This document shows, in pieces, positions 6,040 through 15,567 of a DNA stretch of 30,431 nucleotides. This stretch comes from UBA940 sp031548515. GTDB lineage: Bacteria > Bacteroidota > Bacteroidia > Bacteroidales > Rikenellaceae. The translations under genes and the position numbers were made by a program. Position 1 is the first letter of the stretch. Every line of letters starts with the position of its first letter. The stretch lies in the NCBI GenBank assembly GCA_031548515.1, contig JAVBRB010000026.1, positions 1 through 30,431 of the forward strand, written 5' to 3'. Under the pieces are notes generated by a model. It had not been told where the DNA came from, searched no databases, and saw only the letters and a program-made list of their open reading frames with translations.

Positions 6040-9000
6040 TCAGCGCACTTCGACCTGCATACCCTGGGTGTTGGCGCGCGTCGTGTTGTCGTACATCGCC
6101 TCGCACCACACCGGCGGCAGGTAAAAATGTCCGCCGTAGATAGCTGCGAGATTCAAACGTACGGTCACGCTTCGTCCCGCTGGCAGGTAATCTATGTAAG
6201 TGTAGACCCTGTCGTCACGGATGTCCTGATAACTGATACCCGCATCGTTACTGTCTTCGCCGTCGTTAAGGAAACGAGTCGAGAGTATCTCCCAGCCCGA
6301 CGGGAAAATCTGAGTCAGTACAAGGTTGCGCATGAATTTCGGGGTTGGATTGCGTACTGTTACCACGGCTGAGAGATTGTCTCCCTTTTCGAGGGAGGCG
6401 ACATTGGCTTGGCGTCCGCCTGAACCGACATATTCCACCTCGACGGCTACACCGTTGGCATAGGCCTCTTCGTTGCCCTGGTCGGGAGTTCCCTCTGTGA
6501 TCACTCGTATGAAAAGAGTTCCCTTGCCGGTGTTCTCGACTTTCGCGGCGACGGTTCCGGCTATGGCTTTTTCAGTGAGCGTGTTGGTCCAGATGTGCTT
6601 CTGCGAATTGATATTGTCGTTCCGTCCCATCGCGTCGTATGAGAAACGCATATTTTCGGCGACGGAATATTTGTTCACGTAACGCGAGATAGCCATCAGC
6701 GCATAAGCGGTAGACTGTGTGCTGTACCAACTGTCGGAAGAGAGGTCGGCCGATATTTCGCGGCACATATCCGCCGCCTCACGCGTGCGGTCGAGCATCA
6801 CCAGGGCGGTGAGTTTAATCGCCTTGTCGCGCACCGGACTGCCGTAGGTCAGGTCGTATTCGGGATTGTAATTGTCATTCATCGGAATGGTCGCCGCGGT
6901 CATCTGGTCGGCCACATCTTTTCGCCCCGACTGTGCATAGGCCGCCGCAAGCATCCAGCGTGCTGTCGCCGAGAGGTCCTTTTCTTCCCGCAGGCGGTTC
7001 ATTGCGCCGGTTTCGGGCGATTTGGCAAGGGCCAGCACGTAGAGTCTGTAGGCTTGCGTCAACTGTTCGGAGCGTGAATACCAGCTCGACGGCTCGGCCT
7101 TCCATTTGCGTGCCACGAGTTTCAGGTTATTCATGAGCGTGCGCTTCAGTTCTCCCGGAACGAGGTAGCCTTTCGCTTCGGCCTCGGTCAGAAAATGTGC
7201 GCAATATACGGAACCCCACGAGTTGGTGCCCGTATTGCCGGGCCAATAGGCCATGGCGCCTTCGGCTGTCTGGTATGACTTGTAGCGTCGGATAGTTTCC
7301 TTGACAGCCTCGTCGGCCTCGGTCTCCTGCTTCTTCGTCAGAGAGGCGAACTGTTTGATATACAGCTGCGGAAATGCTTTTGAGGTTATCTGTTCGAGAC
7401 ATCCGTGCGGAAAGCCCAACAAGTACCCGAGCCTCGAATTCAGATTGACGGGCGGGATATCGGAAATTTCCAGCGTGACGGAGTTAGTGCCGTCGGCTCC
7501 GGGGAGCGCAACGTTCTCGGACCACGTTTTCCCTGCTTCGAGCGTCGCCGCGGTGACTTTCACCTGTGCGCGGCGTACCGAACGGATTTCGATATCGGTC
7601 TCGTAAACGGATTTGTCGCCTTTGCAGGATGCTGTTAGCGTCACTTTTCCAGGTCCGCCATGCTTTTTTGTGCGTACCCGGAAGACGGTGGTTTTGTCGC
7701 CCATAGCCTTGAAATTGACTGTTCTGGTGCTTTCGCCCACGATCTCCATATTGTCGGAACAGGCGATCGTAACCTTCACATCTCCCACTCCGTCCTCTGT
7801 CGCGAAGACCGTCGCCGGAACGTCCATCTCTTCGCCTGTGCCGATAACGCGCGGAAGCGTACCCAACAGCATCACGGGTTTGCGCACCATCATGGTCTGT
7901 TGTGCGCTGCCGTAAGCCTCGCCGTCGCCTGCGATCACCATGATCCTCACACGACCGTTGTAGTTGGGCATCGTGTAGGAATGTTTGCGCTTTTCGCCTT
8001 TCTTCAGAAGGAACGGCCCGTCGAACTGCACGACCGGTTTGAAACGGTTGACAGTGTTCTTTTTGCCGCTTTCGCCCTCGTCGCCGCCGCCGATGCTGAA
8101 CATCTGCTCGATGCGGCCGCCGTAAGCCCCCAGGACGTAGTTATACATATCGAAAGTCGATACGCCCAGAGCCTCGCGGGCATTGAAACCGTCCCATGGA
8201 TCGGGAGTCCTGAAACGCGTCAGGTCAAGCAGACCCTCGTCGACAATAGCCAGCGTGTAGGCCATTTGCCGGCCGTCGCTTTCAGATACGGTCAATTCAT
8301 ATTTTGCTTCGGGACGTATCTCGGCCGGAGCCTTTATTACAGGTTTGAGGTGGCTCTGCGGCGAAGTCACGGTCACCGGAACGATGCCGTACATGCGTAT
8401 GGGCACGTCGTTCTGTGTCATTCCGTGGGGCTGCAGCAGCATGACGTTCACGTAGACGTTCGGCTGCATATCGGCAGTTACAGGTATCTGCAGAGTGGTT
8501 TCGCCGCCAGTGCATTCATGCGAACCCACCGACAGGACCCTGGAACCGTTCTCGATGCTGACGATTGCACGCGCGCCTTGCGACGATGGAAGCGTCACAG
8601 CCATGGATTCGCCGGGAGCATATGTATCTTTATCGGTACGGAAGACCAGTTTCGTGGCGGCATCGCCGCTCTCGCTGTCGCGACGCCAACTGTTGGGCCA
8701 GTCGAAATAGCTCATCACACCAGCGGAATGGCGGCCGTTAAGGTCGCGTGCCCTTATGTAGTAGGTGCCCCACTGGTCGTCGGTCATTGTCACGCTGAAC
8801 GCCGCCTTGCCGTCGGCACCGGTCTTCACGGTCTCGACCTTTACAGGGTTGAGGTGCTGGCGAGACATGTAGTTGGCCAGGTTGCTGTTGTAGCTGTCCC
8901 ACCACCAGTACCACTCGACTTTGAATAGCTCGACTTTAATATTCTGGTTGGCAAGCGGTTTTCCGTTGTAATCCACCATCGCCACGCCGAACTGGTGAAC

Positions 9001-11601
9001 GCGGCCGGTGGAGAGTTGGGTTTCGCCGGTCTGGGGCGTATAGACCCCCACGTAACGTTCGTAAGGCGATACGGGAATAGAGAATCCGTCGATGCTGAAA
9101 TCGCCCGACTCTTCGTAGACCCTCGTCACGAGGCTTGCAGAAAGCATCCCCGGGGCCGATTCGCCAACGTCGATATTCATAGTAACCTGCGCGTCGCCTT
9201 TTTCGTCTGTAGTACCGCTTGCCAGTGTGTAGTCTCGGCTGTAGAATTCTTTCGAATAGTCCACGAAAGTGTAGTTGGCAAACTTATCGAACGTTGTCGG
9301 AGCGGTGGTTATGGTCACTTCGGTTTCGTAGCTCAGGTTGCGTGCGATTGCCCCCTGCATCCACTCTACATGCATGTCGGCTGTGACGGGTTTACCGGCG
9401 AACAACACTTTGCGGTCGCCGAAGCCCAGGTCTATCTTGAGGCGGTTGGGTTTTATGGTCTCGATGCGCACACGCTTGGTGAAAGTCACGCCGCCGACCT
9501 GTACGTCGACCCTCCATGCACCGGTCAGTGCGTCCGGTTCGGTGGGCATCTCGAAGGCGTAAAGGCCCAATTCGCCCTTGGTCTGTGTTTTGCGCAGGTA
9601 GAGCTGTTCCATCGGATTGTAAAGTTCCATCACCACCGGAACGTTCGGCGGAAGGGTTTTAGCCTGGTCGTTCAGTATGAAACTCAGATACATGATGTCG
9701 CCCGGACGCCACACCCCGCGGTCGCCGTATATGAATCCCTTGATGCCCCGGCTGACCGCCTGCCCCGAAACGTCGAACGAACTGGTGCTGAGTTCGCGGC
9801 CCGGATCTACTCTCAGATAGGTGCGCTGTTTGCCCTGCGAAGCCTTTACATAATAAGGCATCGCTCCGCCGGTATTGAAACGCGCCGTGCCTTTGCCGTC
9901 GGTCAGCGACATCCCGATGGACTGGTTTTGGTAGTTGTACGCTTCGACCGTCACGTTGGCTTCGGGCGCTGTGGTCAGCAGGTTGTGCACCATCGCAATG
10001 ATCTCTCCCGACTGCCCGATCTTGGCTACGAGACCCAGATTGGTAGCAAGGATGTTGCGGGCGATTTTTTTCGAGGTATAGAAACTGTATGTACACGGGT
10101 CTTCGCGGTCGCTGTAGTTGTAGCGCGACCAGTCTACGTCGTAATCCTCGTAATCGTAATAATCATAGTAATAATAGCCGCCTGTACGATCGTAGCGGGC
10201 CATGTCCTGACGGAATTTCACCTCGTCTTCGGCCGCCACCTGCTCCTTGCTCTTGTGTACGACGCCTTCACACGGATAGGCCGAAAGGTCCTGGCGGAAA
10301 TCGAGTTCCACACGGTAGATCGCACCCTGTTCGGGTTCTATGAGTTGTTTGAGGTCGACCGCGTATGTCCTCCACGAGGAAAGGTCTTCGCCTTTTTCAT
10401 CGAGCCACACGGTCTTGCGGGCAATTAGCCGTCCCACCCTCGACAGTTCGTAGCTGCCGTCAAGCTGGTTGACCTGGAGGAACTGCCCTGCGTTCTTTTC
10501 GAAAATGCGCGTCACGCTGACCGTCACGCCGCGCAACCACACCGCCTGGAACGGAACGGCAAGCTCGGCACCCTGCGGTATGATAACTCCTTCGCCGACG
10601 AACCGGATAGCCGGAACTTCGCTCGAGATCTCAATGACCTTGATAAAGTCCTCGCCGAGCGTCCTGCCCTTGTTGCTGCGGATGTTGCGGGAAAGCACCA
10701 CCGACACGTTGCCTACACGCATATTATCGGGATAGAGCCTCAGTTTATTGCCTTCTACCGTAACCGTCTCCGTCGAATTGCCTTCGATGTATGCGAGGCC
10801 GTGCATATTCTGCGTATCGTCGAGCGCCTTGGTGAAAGTCACTTCGATATATTTTTCGGGATGGGCCGTGTACGCGACGTCGTAGATGCCGAATTCGGAA
10901 CTGGTCGGAACGTAGACCGACAACAGATCCTCTTTTGGTACGCCCAGTTTGTTGGAGCCTATGGAGACGATTATATTGCGCGGCTCTTTGTCAGGCGTGA
11001 CGCCCGTCATCAACATCGAATGTGTGGTGCCGTCGGCCGTATGTGTCCACTGTACATTAGCCTTTTCGGACAACTCGACGAGCGACTCTATGGTTTCGGG
11101 CGACTCGCTGTCGGGACTCGACAGGTTCACGAGTATGTCGTATTTCTCGTCATCTTCGGCATTGGTGGATACCTGCGGCGGATCGGCCCTCAGTGCGAGC
11201 GGCTGGGTTTCGAAACTGAACGAGAACTTGCGGTCCGGCCCTTCCGCATCGAAGAATCCGCCGATGTTGGCCGTCACGTTGTATTTAGTGCCGCGCATGA
11301 ATTCGCCCGCCGGATGGAAGACAATCGTGCGTGAGTCCTCGAAAGACCAAGAACCGGACACCGCCGGCTTTATATTCATACTCCTTTTCAGCAGGTCGGC
11401 AGTGCGCTTCAGGGAGTCGACATCCTGCCCGAAGATCAAGTAGACAGGCGTTGTACGCGACACTTTTCCTGAAGTAAAGGCTTCAACATAAGGATTATAG
11501 GCTGGGGGTGGCGGGCTTCCGTCCGCAGTGGTCTCGGCCTTGGGTTTACATCCGGCCAACGCCGTCAGTACGCAAAGCACCGCAAAAAGGCTTTTTCTCA
11601 T
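6040..11601 (-). CDS. bacterial alpha-2-macroglobulin lipoprotein with thioester
   Basis: This 1853-aa lipoprotein has the signal MRKSLFAVLCVLTALAGC with lipid-anchor Cys18. The family traps proteases: cleavage of a bait region exposes a reactive thioester that binds the protease covalently. The thioester motif PHGCLEQ is intact (Cys1401 to Gln1404). It follows the expected macroglobulin domains, including the segments VDEGLLDLTRF...PDPW and FDGPFLLKKGEKR typical of the family centre, and is followed by an alpha-alpha toroid region. A Tyr/Asp-rich tract around residues 472-497 (GGYYYYDYYDYEDYDVDW) is unusual low-complexity sequence in the N-terminal part. The gene is divergent from pbpC, matching the known pairing of bacterial macroglobulins with PBP1C, where they are thought to guard the cell envelope when peptidoglycan is breached. 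It has its own terminator. Confidence 0.95.
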   Translation of the reverse strand: MRKSLFAVLCVLTALAGCKPKAETTADGSPPPPAYNPYVEAFTSGKVSRTTPVYLIFGQDVDSLKRTADLLKRSMNIKPAVSGSWSFEDSRTIVFHPAGEFMRGTKYNVTANIGGFFDAEGPDRKFSFSFETQPLALRADPPQVSTNAEDDEKYDILVNLSSPDSESPETIESLVELSEKANVQWTHTADGTTHSMLMTGVTPDKEPRNIIVSIGSNKLGVPKEDLLSVYVPTSSEFGIYDVAYTAHPEKYIEVTFTKALDDTQNMHGLAYIEGNSTETVTVEGNKLRLYPDNMRVGNVSVVLSRNIRSNKGRTLGEDFIKVIEISSEVPAIRFVGEGVIIPQGAELAVPFQAVWLRGVTVSVTRIFEKNAGQFLQVNQLDGSYELSRVGRLIARKTVWLDEKGEDLSSWRTYAVDLKQLIEPEQGAIYRVELDFRQDLSAYPCEGVVHKSKEQVAAEDEVKFRQDMARYDRTGGYYYYDYYDYEDYDVDWSRYNYSDREDPCTYSFYTSKKIARNILATNLGLVAKIGQSGEIIAMVHNLLTTAPEANVTVEAYNYQNQSIGMSLTDGKGTARFNTGGAMPYYVKASQGKQRTYLRVDPGRELSTSSFDVSGQAVSRGIKGFIYGDRGVWRPGDIMYLSFILNDQAKTLPPNVPVVMELYNPMEQLYLRKTQTKGELGLYAFEMPTEPDALTGAWRVDVQVGGVTFTKRVRIETIKPNRLKIDLGFGDRKVLFAGKPVTADMHVEWMQGAIARNLSYETEVTITTAPTTFDKFANYTFVDYSKEFYSRDYTLASGTTDEKGDAQVTMNIDVGESAPGMLSASLVTRVYEESGDFSIDGFSIPVSPYERYVGVYTPQTGETQLSTGRVHQFGVAMVDYNGKPLANQNIKVELFKVEWYWWWDSYNSNLANYMSRQHLNPVKVETVKTGADGKAAFSVTMTDDQWGTYYIRARDLNGRHSAGVMSYFDWPNSWRRDSESGDAATKLVFRTDKDTYAPGESMAVTLPSSQGARAIVSIENGSRVLSVGSHECTGGETTLQIPVTADMQPNVYVNVMLLQPHGMTQNDVPIRMYGIVPVTVTSPQSHLKPVIKAPAEIRPEAKYELTVSESDGRQMAYTLAIVDEGLLDLTRFRTPDPWDGFNAREALGVSTFDMYNYVLGAYGGRIEQMFSIGGGDEGESGKKNTVNRFKPVVQFDGPFLLKKGEKRKHSYTMPNYNGRVRIMVIAGDGEAYGSAQQTMMVRKPVMLLGTLPRVIGTGEEMDVPATVFATEDGVGDVKVTIACSDNMEIVGESTRTVNFKAMGDKTTVFRVRTKKHGGPGKVTLTASCKGDKSVYETDIEIRSVRRAQVKVTAATLEAGKTWSENVALPGADGTNSVTLEISDIPPVNLNSRLGYLLGFPHGCLEQITSKAFPQLYIKQFASLTKKQETEADEAVKETIRRYKSYQTAEGAMAYWPGNTGTNSWGSVYCAHFLTEAEAKGYLVPGELKRTLMNNLKLVARKWKAEPSSWYSRSEQLTQAYRLYVLALAKSPETGAMNRLREEKDLSATARWMLAAAYAQSGRKDVADQMTAATIPMNDNYNPEYDLTYGSPVRDKAIKLTALVMLDRTREAADMCREISADLSSDSWYSTQSTAYALMAISRYVNKYSVAENMRFSYDAMGRNDNINSQKHIWTNTLTEKAIAGTVAAKVENTGKGTLFIRVITEGTPDQGNEEAYANGVAVEVEYVGSGGRQANVASLEKGDNLSAVVTVRNPTPKFMRNLVLTQIFPSGWEILSTRFLNDGEDSNDAGISYQDIRDDRVYTYIDYLPAGRSVTVRLNLAAIYGGHFYLPPVWCEAMYDNTTRANTQGMQVEVR

Positions 11602-11640
11602 ATGAAACAGGTTTTTAATTGTCTTTTATCATTTTGCGGT

Positions 11641-11670
11641 TAAATTTAGGATTATTTCCTATATTGGCAA
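11641..11670 (-). promoter_or_regulatory. probable promoter of the alpha-2-macroglobulin gene
   Basis: The divergent gap is only 79 bp. On the minus strand TTG (11668-11670) is followed after 19 bp by TAAATTTA (11641-11648), one mismatch from TAnnTTTG, placing the start near 11634. On the plus strand TATATTGG (11660-11667) is a weaker candidate for pbpC and overlaps the minus-strand -33 region, so the two genes probably share control. Confidence 0.45.
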
Positions 11671-11680
11671 TGTTTTAGCT

Positions 11681-14071
11681 ATGAAACTTCCCGATTTTTT
11701 CAAACATAAATTCTTCAGCCGACGTTGGGTGCGTGTGGCAGCCGTTTGCCTTGGTATGCTGATGGCGGCGTGGCTCGTTATGTTGGCCGTGATTCCGCAT
11801 AAACTGTTTAGCGACCCCACCTCCACGCTGCTCTATTCGCGCGAGGGAGAGTTGCTGTCGGCACGAATCGCGGCGGATGGACAATGGCGGTTCCCAGAGT
11901 CGGATTCGCTGCCCGAGAAGTTCGTCGCATGTCTTATCCAATACGAGGACAGGCGTTTCCGCTGGCATCCGGGGATCGATCCTGCAGCCGTGTGGCGTGC
12001 CATGGTGCAAAACGCGCGTTCGGGCGAAGTGGTAAGTGGTGGAAGCACTCTGACCATGCAGCTTGCACGCATCGCGCGCGGCAACCGCGACCGCACAATG
12101 CGCCAGAAAGCCGTAGAGGCATTGTGGGCGCTCCATATCGAAACCACACATTCAAAGAACCGCATACTCCGCCTGTATGCCTCGCATGCGCCGTTCGGGG
12201 GCAACGTCGTGGGCCTTGAAGCCGCGTCATGGCGATGGTTCGGGCGCAGTCCATTCGAACTTTCGTGGGCCGAAAGCGCCATGCTGGCCGTGCTGCCCAA
12301 CTCCCCCGCACTGATACACCCCGGACGCAACCGCGACCTGCTGTTAGAAAAACGCAACCGGTTGCTGCGTACGCTCTCCGAAAGGGGAATAATAGACGAC
12401 GTGGAATGCGAACTGGCGTGCGAAGAGCCGCTGCCTGACGAGCCGTTGCCGCTGCCCGATTCCGCCCCCCACCTGTTGGAAAGAATGGGCCGGAGGGGAG
12501 AACGTGTTGTTTCGTCTGTCAAATACAATTTGCAGCATAAGGTGCAGTCGGTTGTGAACCGCTATGGGCGCGACTACGAGGCAAACCAGATATACAATGC
12601 CGCGGCGATCGTCGCAGACATTGAAACGGGCGAAATTCTGGCCTATGCGGGCAACGTCACCGACCGCGGCAAACTGTCGCATGGCGAAAGCGTCGACATC
12701 GTCATGTCGGAACGCAGCACAGGCAGCCTGCTGAAACCATTGCTCTACGCAGGGATGCTCGACGACGGGCTGATACTGCCCGGAACGCTTATTCCGGACA
12801 CCCCTCTCAACATCAACGGTTTCACGCCCAATAACTACGATAAGACCTTCCATGGCGCAGTTCCGGCCCGCGAGGCCATCTCGCGTTCGCTGAACGTGCC
12901 GCTTGTAAGGATGCTTTCACGCTACAACACGGGTCGTTTCATGTCGCTGCTACGGTCGTGCGGCATGACGACCTTGCGCCGCTCGGAGGACCACTATGGT
13001 GCCTCGATAATCCTGGGCGGCGCGGAAGGCATGCTGTGGGACATGGCCGGAATTTATGCCTCGATGGCGCGCGTGCTTAACCATTTCGGGCCGCAGAGCG
13101 GGCTATACAACCGTGAAGATATCCACCAGCTGACGGTGCGTGTCACCGAAGATAGAAAACCGGTAAGTTCTGTGGGCGACCGCCGTTTGGGCGCGCGCCC
13201 GGTGCTTTCTGCGGCGGGGATATGGTCGGCTTTCGAGGCGATGTCGTCCCTGAACCGTCCTGAAGAAGAGGCCGAATGGCAGCATTTTTCTTCAATGAAG
13301 CGTATCGCATGGAAGACCGGGACGAGCTATGGCTCGCGCGACGGTTGGTCTATCGGTGTCACGTCGCGCTATGTGGTGGCGGTGTGGGTGGGAAACGCCT
13401 CGGGGGAGGGACGCGCGGGGCTGACCGGCGTAACAGCCGCCGCACCCGTAATGTTCGATATTTTCTCGATACTCCCGTCATCGGGATGGTTCGAAACGCC
13501 CTACGACGAACTGACGGAAGTGGCCGTTTGCCGCCGAAGCGGATATAAGGCATCCGATATCTGTGACCTTGTCGACACGTTGCTCGTGCCGAAAGCCGGC
13601 GTCGAAACCGGAGTCTGCCCGTTCCACCGCCTTGTGCATCTTTCGCCCGATGGACAGTGGCGCGTCAACAGTTCGTGCGAGGATGTAGGCCGCATCGTAA
13701 CGCGTCCATGGTTCGTGCTGCCACCCGGGCAGGAGTTCTACTACCGCAGCCATAATCCCGATTACGCTATGATGCCGCCCGTTAAACCGGGCTGCCGCGA
13801 TGTCGCCGAAAATATCGAGATCACATATCCGGAACACGGCTCGGAGGTCTTCCTGCCGCGCGGACTCTCTGGCGAAAGGGAACATATCGTCTTCACCGCG
13901 GCACACTCCGACCGCGACGCTGCGTTGCTCTGGTATCTCGACGGCGAGTACATGGGCGAAACGCACGGAACCCACCGCATGGCCTGCATTCCGGCCGCAG
14001 GCACGCACACCCTGACGGTCACCGACTCGTCGGGCAACCGCCGCGGCGCGCAGTTTACAGTAAAACATTAA
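11681..14071 (+). CDS. pbpC: penicillin-binding protein 1C, glycosyltransferase plus transpeptidase
   Basis: This 796-aa bifunctional peptidoglycan synthase is anchored by a membrane segment at about residues 17-38. The GT51 domain has EDRRFRWHPG (Glu89, Asp90, His96) and GGSTLTMQ (120-127). The transpeptidase domain has the three penicillin-binding motifs: SLLK (Ser349, Lys352), SLN (403-405) and KTG (545-547). The C-terminus (about 700-796) is the beta-sandwich BiPBP_C domain that defines the PBP1C type. Length is normal for the family. It polymerises lipid II and cross-links stem peptides at the outer face of the inner membrane, though PBP1C enzymes are often thought to have a repair or specialised role. 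The divergent macroglobulin neighbour is typical for this family. A small secreted protein gene follows after 22 bp. Confidence 0.95.
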   Translation: MKLPDFFKHKFFSRRWVRVAAVCLGMLMAAWLVMLAVIPHKLFSDPTSTLLYSREGELLSARIAADGQWRFPESDSLPEKFVACLIQYEDRRFRWHPGIDPAAVWRAMVQNARSGEVVSGGSTLTMQLARIARGNRDRTMRQKAVEALWALHIETTHSKNRILRLYASHAPFGGNVVGLEAASWRWFGRSPFELSWAESAMLAVLPNSPALIHPGRNRDLLLEKRNRLLRTLSERGIIDDVECELACEEPLPDEPLPLPDSAPHLLERMGRRGERVVSSVKYNLQHKVQSVVNRYGRDYEANQIYNAAAIVADIETGEILAYAGNVTDRGKLSHGESVDIVMSERSTGSLLKPLLYAGMLDDGLILPGTLIPDTPLNINGFTPNNYDKTFHGAVPAREAISRSLNVPLVRMLSRYNTGRFMSLLRSCGMTTLRRSEDHYGASIILGGAEGMLWDMAGIYASMARVLNHFGPQSGLYNREDIHQLTVRVTEDRKPVSSVGDRRLGARPVLSAAGIWSAFEAMSSLNRPEEEAEWQHFSSMKRIAWKTGTSYGSRDGWSIGVTSRYVVAVWVGNASGEGRAGLTGVTAAAPVMFDIFSILPSSGWFETPYDELTEVAVCRRSGYKASDICDLVDTLLVPKAGVETGVCPFHRLVHLSPDGQWRVNSSCEDVGRIVTRPWFVLPPGQEFYYRSHNPDYAMMPPVKPGCRDVAENIEITYPEHGSEVFLPRGLSGEREHIVFTAAHSDRDAALLWYLDGEYMGETHGTHRMACIPAAGTHTLTVTDSSGNRRGAQFTVKH

Positions 14072-14093
14072 ACCGATCAAAATACCGGCAACC

Positions 14094-14546
14094 ATGAAAA
14101 AACCTGCATTTTTACTTTTAGCGGTCCTGCTTTTCGCAGCTCAGTCGCATGCTTTCTCCACTGAATACGAACAAACCGCAACAATCCGTGTACTTGACGG
14201 GAGGATCACGATGGAACTTGCCGCGGGAGGCGACGATTTCTACTGTATCGGCATTCAGTTTTCCGACGGCAGCTTGAATTGGGGCTGCGGAACCTATATT
14301 GAGATAAAAGAGAGGGAAGGTTTCTTTTATTTATACCCGGAAGGTAAGCGCTACGCCACTGCCGCCGCCGCGATAGAAAACTTTCTGGAGGACCTCGTCA
14401 AGCGGCATTACGACAAAAAGAAAGAAGGCAAAAAAGTGTGGGCGGCGTTTGTGAAAGAGGGCGGCCTGCGGCAGTTCATCGACTTTGCGAACGAGATCAT
14501 CGATGAGGAATTCCTCAACTCGCCGTTTAACGATATCTATGGATAA
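14094..14546 (+). CDS. small exported protein of unknown function downstream of pbpC
   Basis: The 150-aa product has a clear type I signal peptide (MKKPAFLLLAVLLFAAQSHA, cleavage after Ala20). The mature part starts with beta-like segments carrying two cysteines (Cys51 and Cys65, in FYCIGIQF and NWGCGTYIE) that could form a disulfide. It then has a charged, probably helical C-terminal half. I recognise no family. Its start codon is 22 bp after the pbpC stop with no terminator between, so it is almost certainly co-transcribed and is likely a periplasmic or envelope partner of PBP1C. Confidence 0.8.
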   Translation: MKKPAFLLLAVLLFAAQSHAFSTEYEQTATIRVLDGRITMELAAGGDDFYCIGIQFSDGSLNWGCGTYIEIKEREGFFYLYPEGKRYATAAAAIENFLEDLVKRHYDKKKEGKKVWAAFVKEGGLRQFIDFANEIIDEEFLNSPFNDIYG

Positions 14547-14596
14547 AGTTACGAATTACGGGCAAAGTGTATTATTGCTCTATTCGTCATTCGTAA

Positions 14597-14769
14597 TGAA
14601 CCTCCTTGCAGCAGAGCTACGAGGTATCGGATGGAATTAATTTGCGTTATCGAAGCAGAGCCTCGGGGAAAAATGGCCCTTTTAGTCACCTCTCTCGCAT
14701 GATGCCCCCACCGGCCTACGGCCGATGATCGGCGCTCGGGCAGTGATTGTTTTGCTGCGCAAAACAATT
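14597..14769 (+). repeat. interspersed hairpin repeat, copy A
   Basis: This is about 173 bp, colinear with copies B and C, from TGAACCTCC to GCAAAACAATT. It has the family landmarks: hairpin 1 (ACCTC 14600-14604 with GAGGT 14621-14625), the block CCCTTTTAGTCACCTCTCTC, the palindrome GCCGATGATCGGC (14721-14733) and hairpin 4 (14746-14755 with 14759-14768, loop TGC). It sits in the convergent gap between the pbpC operon and murQ, where no conventional terminator is visible. Its right third overlaps the murQ 3' end. Confidence 0.85.
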
Positions 14770-15567
14770 CAAGGCTGTGCGGACCGAGCCGTGAAGCAGC
14801 AGCAGCGTTCTCGCCTGTTCGTACTCAAGGCCGAGTTCTTCGGCGATCATGCGTGCGCCGCGGTCGACAAGTTTTTTGTTTTTCAACTGCATGTCCACCA
14901 TGCGGTTGCCTTTGACTCGTCCAAGGCGGATCATCACCGAAGTAGATATCATGTTGAGCGCCATTTTCTGCGCCGTTCCCGATTTCATCCTCGAACTTCC
15001 GGTTACGAACTCCGGCCCAACGACTGTTTCTATGGAAATTTCGGCGGCCCGAGCAGCGGGTGAACCTGGATTGGAAGTTATTACCGCAGTGAGGATTCCG
15101 TTTTCTCTCGCCTTTTCCAACGCACCCACGACATATGGCGTAGTTCCGGAGGCGGCTATTCCCACTACCGTGTCCAGGACGTTTATCTTATGTCCCAGAA
15201 GTTCTTTCCACCCCTGTCCGAGGCCGTCTTCCGCGCCCTCTATCGAATTTCGCAGGGCCGCGTCGCCTCCGGCTATTATTCCGACTACCACTCCCGGCGG
15301 CATGCCGAATGTCGGCGGAATCTCTGAAGCGTCCAGGACTCCCAGCCGACCGCTAGTTCCTGCCCCGATGTAGAAAAGCCTGCCGCCGCTCTTCATCCTT
15401 TCAACGATGCCGTCGACCAACAGTTCTATCTGTGGAATGCACGCTCCGACCGCGTCGGCAACGCGGCGGTCTTCGCAATTGATACCTTCGAGTAGCTCCC
15501 GCGTCGCCATCCCCTCGAGACCGTCGTAAAGCGACGGCTGTTCCGTTATTTTTTCAAATCCGCTCAT
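14716..15567 (-). CDS. murQ: N-acetylmuramic acid 6-phosphate etherase
   Basis: This 283-aa enzyme cleaves the lactyl ether of MurNAc-6-phosphate to give GlcNAc-6-phosphate and D-lactate in the cytoplasm. The sugar-isomerase phosphate loop YIGAGTSGRLG is at 67-76, and the Glu residues corresponding to the E. coli catalytic pair are Glu82 (SEIPPT) and Glu113 (GAEDG). The family signature GRVKGNRMVDMQLKNKKL is at 216-233. The start overlaps the kinase stop as ATGA, so the two are translationally coupled. The last 17 residues (NCFAQQNNHCPSADHRP) are read from interspersed repeat copy A, and the stop codon lies in the repeat. They are therefore not an ancestral part of the enzyme. The core is complete, so activity is expected. 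Confidence 0.95.
   Translation of the reverse strand: MSGFEKITEQPSLYDGLEGMATRELLEGINCEDRRVADAVGACIPQIELLVDGIVERMKSGGRLFYIGAGTSGRLGVLDASEIPPTFGMPPGVVVGIIAGGDAALRNSIEGAEDGLGQGWKELLGHKINVLDTVVGIAASGTTPYVVGALEKARENGILTAVITSNPGSPAARAAEISIETVVGPEFVTGSSRMKSGTAQKMALNMISTSVMIRLGRVKGNRMVDMQLKNKKLVDRGARMIAEELGLEYEQARTLLLLHGSVRTALNCFAQQNNHCPSADHRP

Noticed and set aside
7660..10428. Open frames of over 400 codons antisense to the macroglobulin gene
   Set aside because: They consist of low-complexity His/Arg/Phe-rich sequence typical of antisense GC-rich coding DNA. The sense protein has clear domains and the thioester motif.
14549..14767. Minus-strand frame of 72 codons (AKQSLPERRSSAVGRW type)
   Set aside because: It is a translation of repeat copy A. 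A similar frame appears in copy C but is broken in copy B, so it is not a conserved gene.
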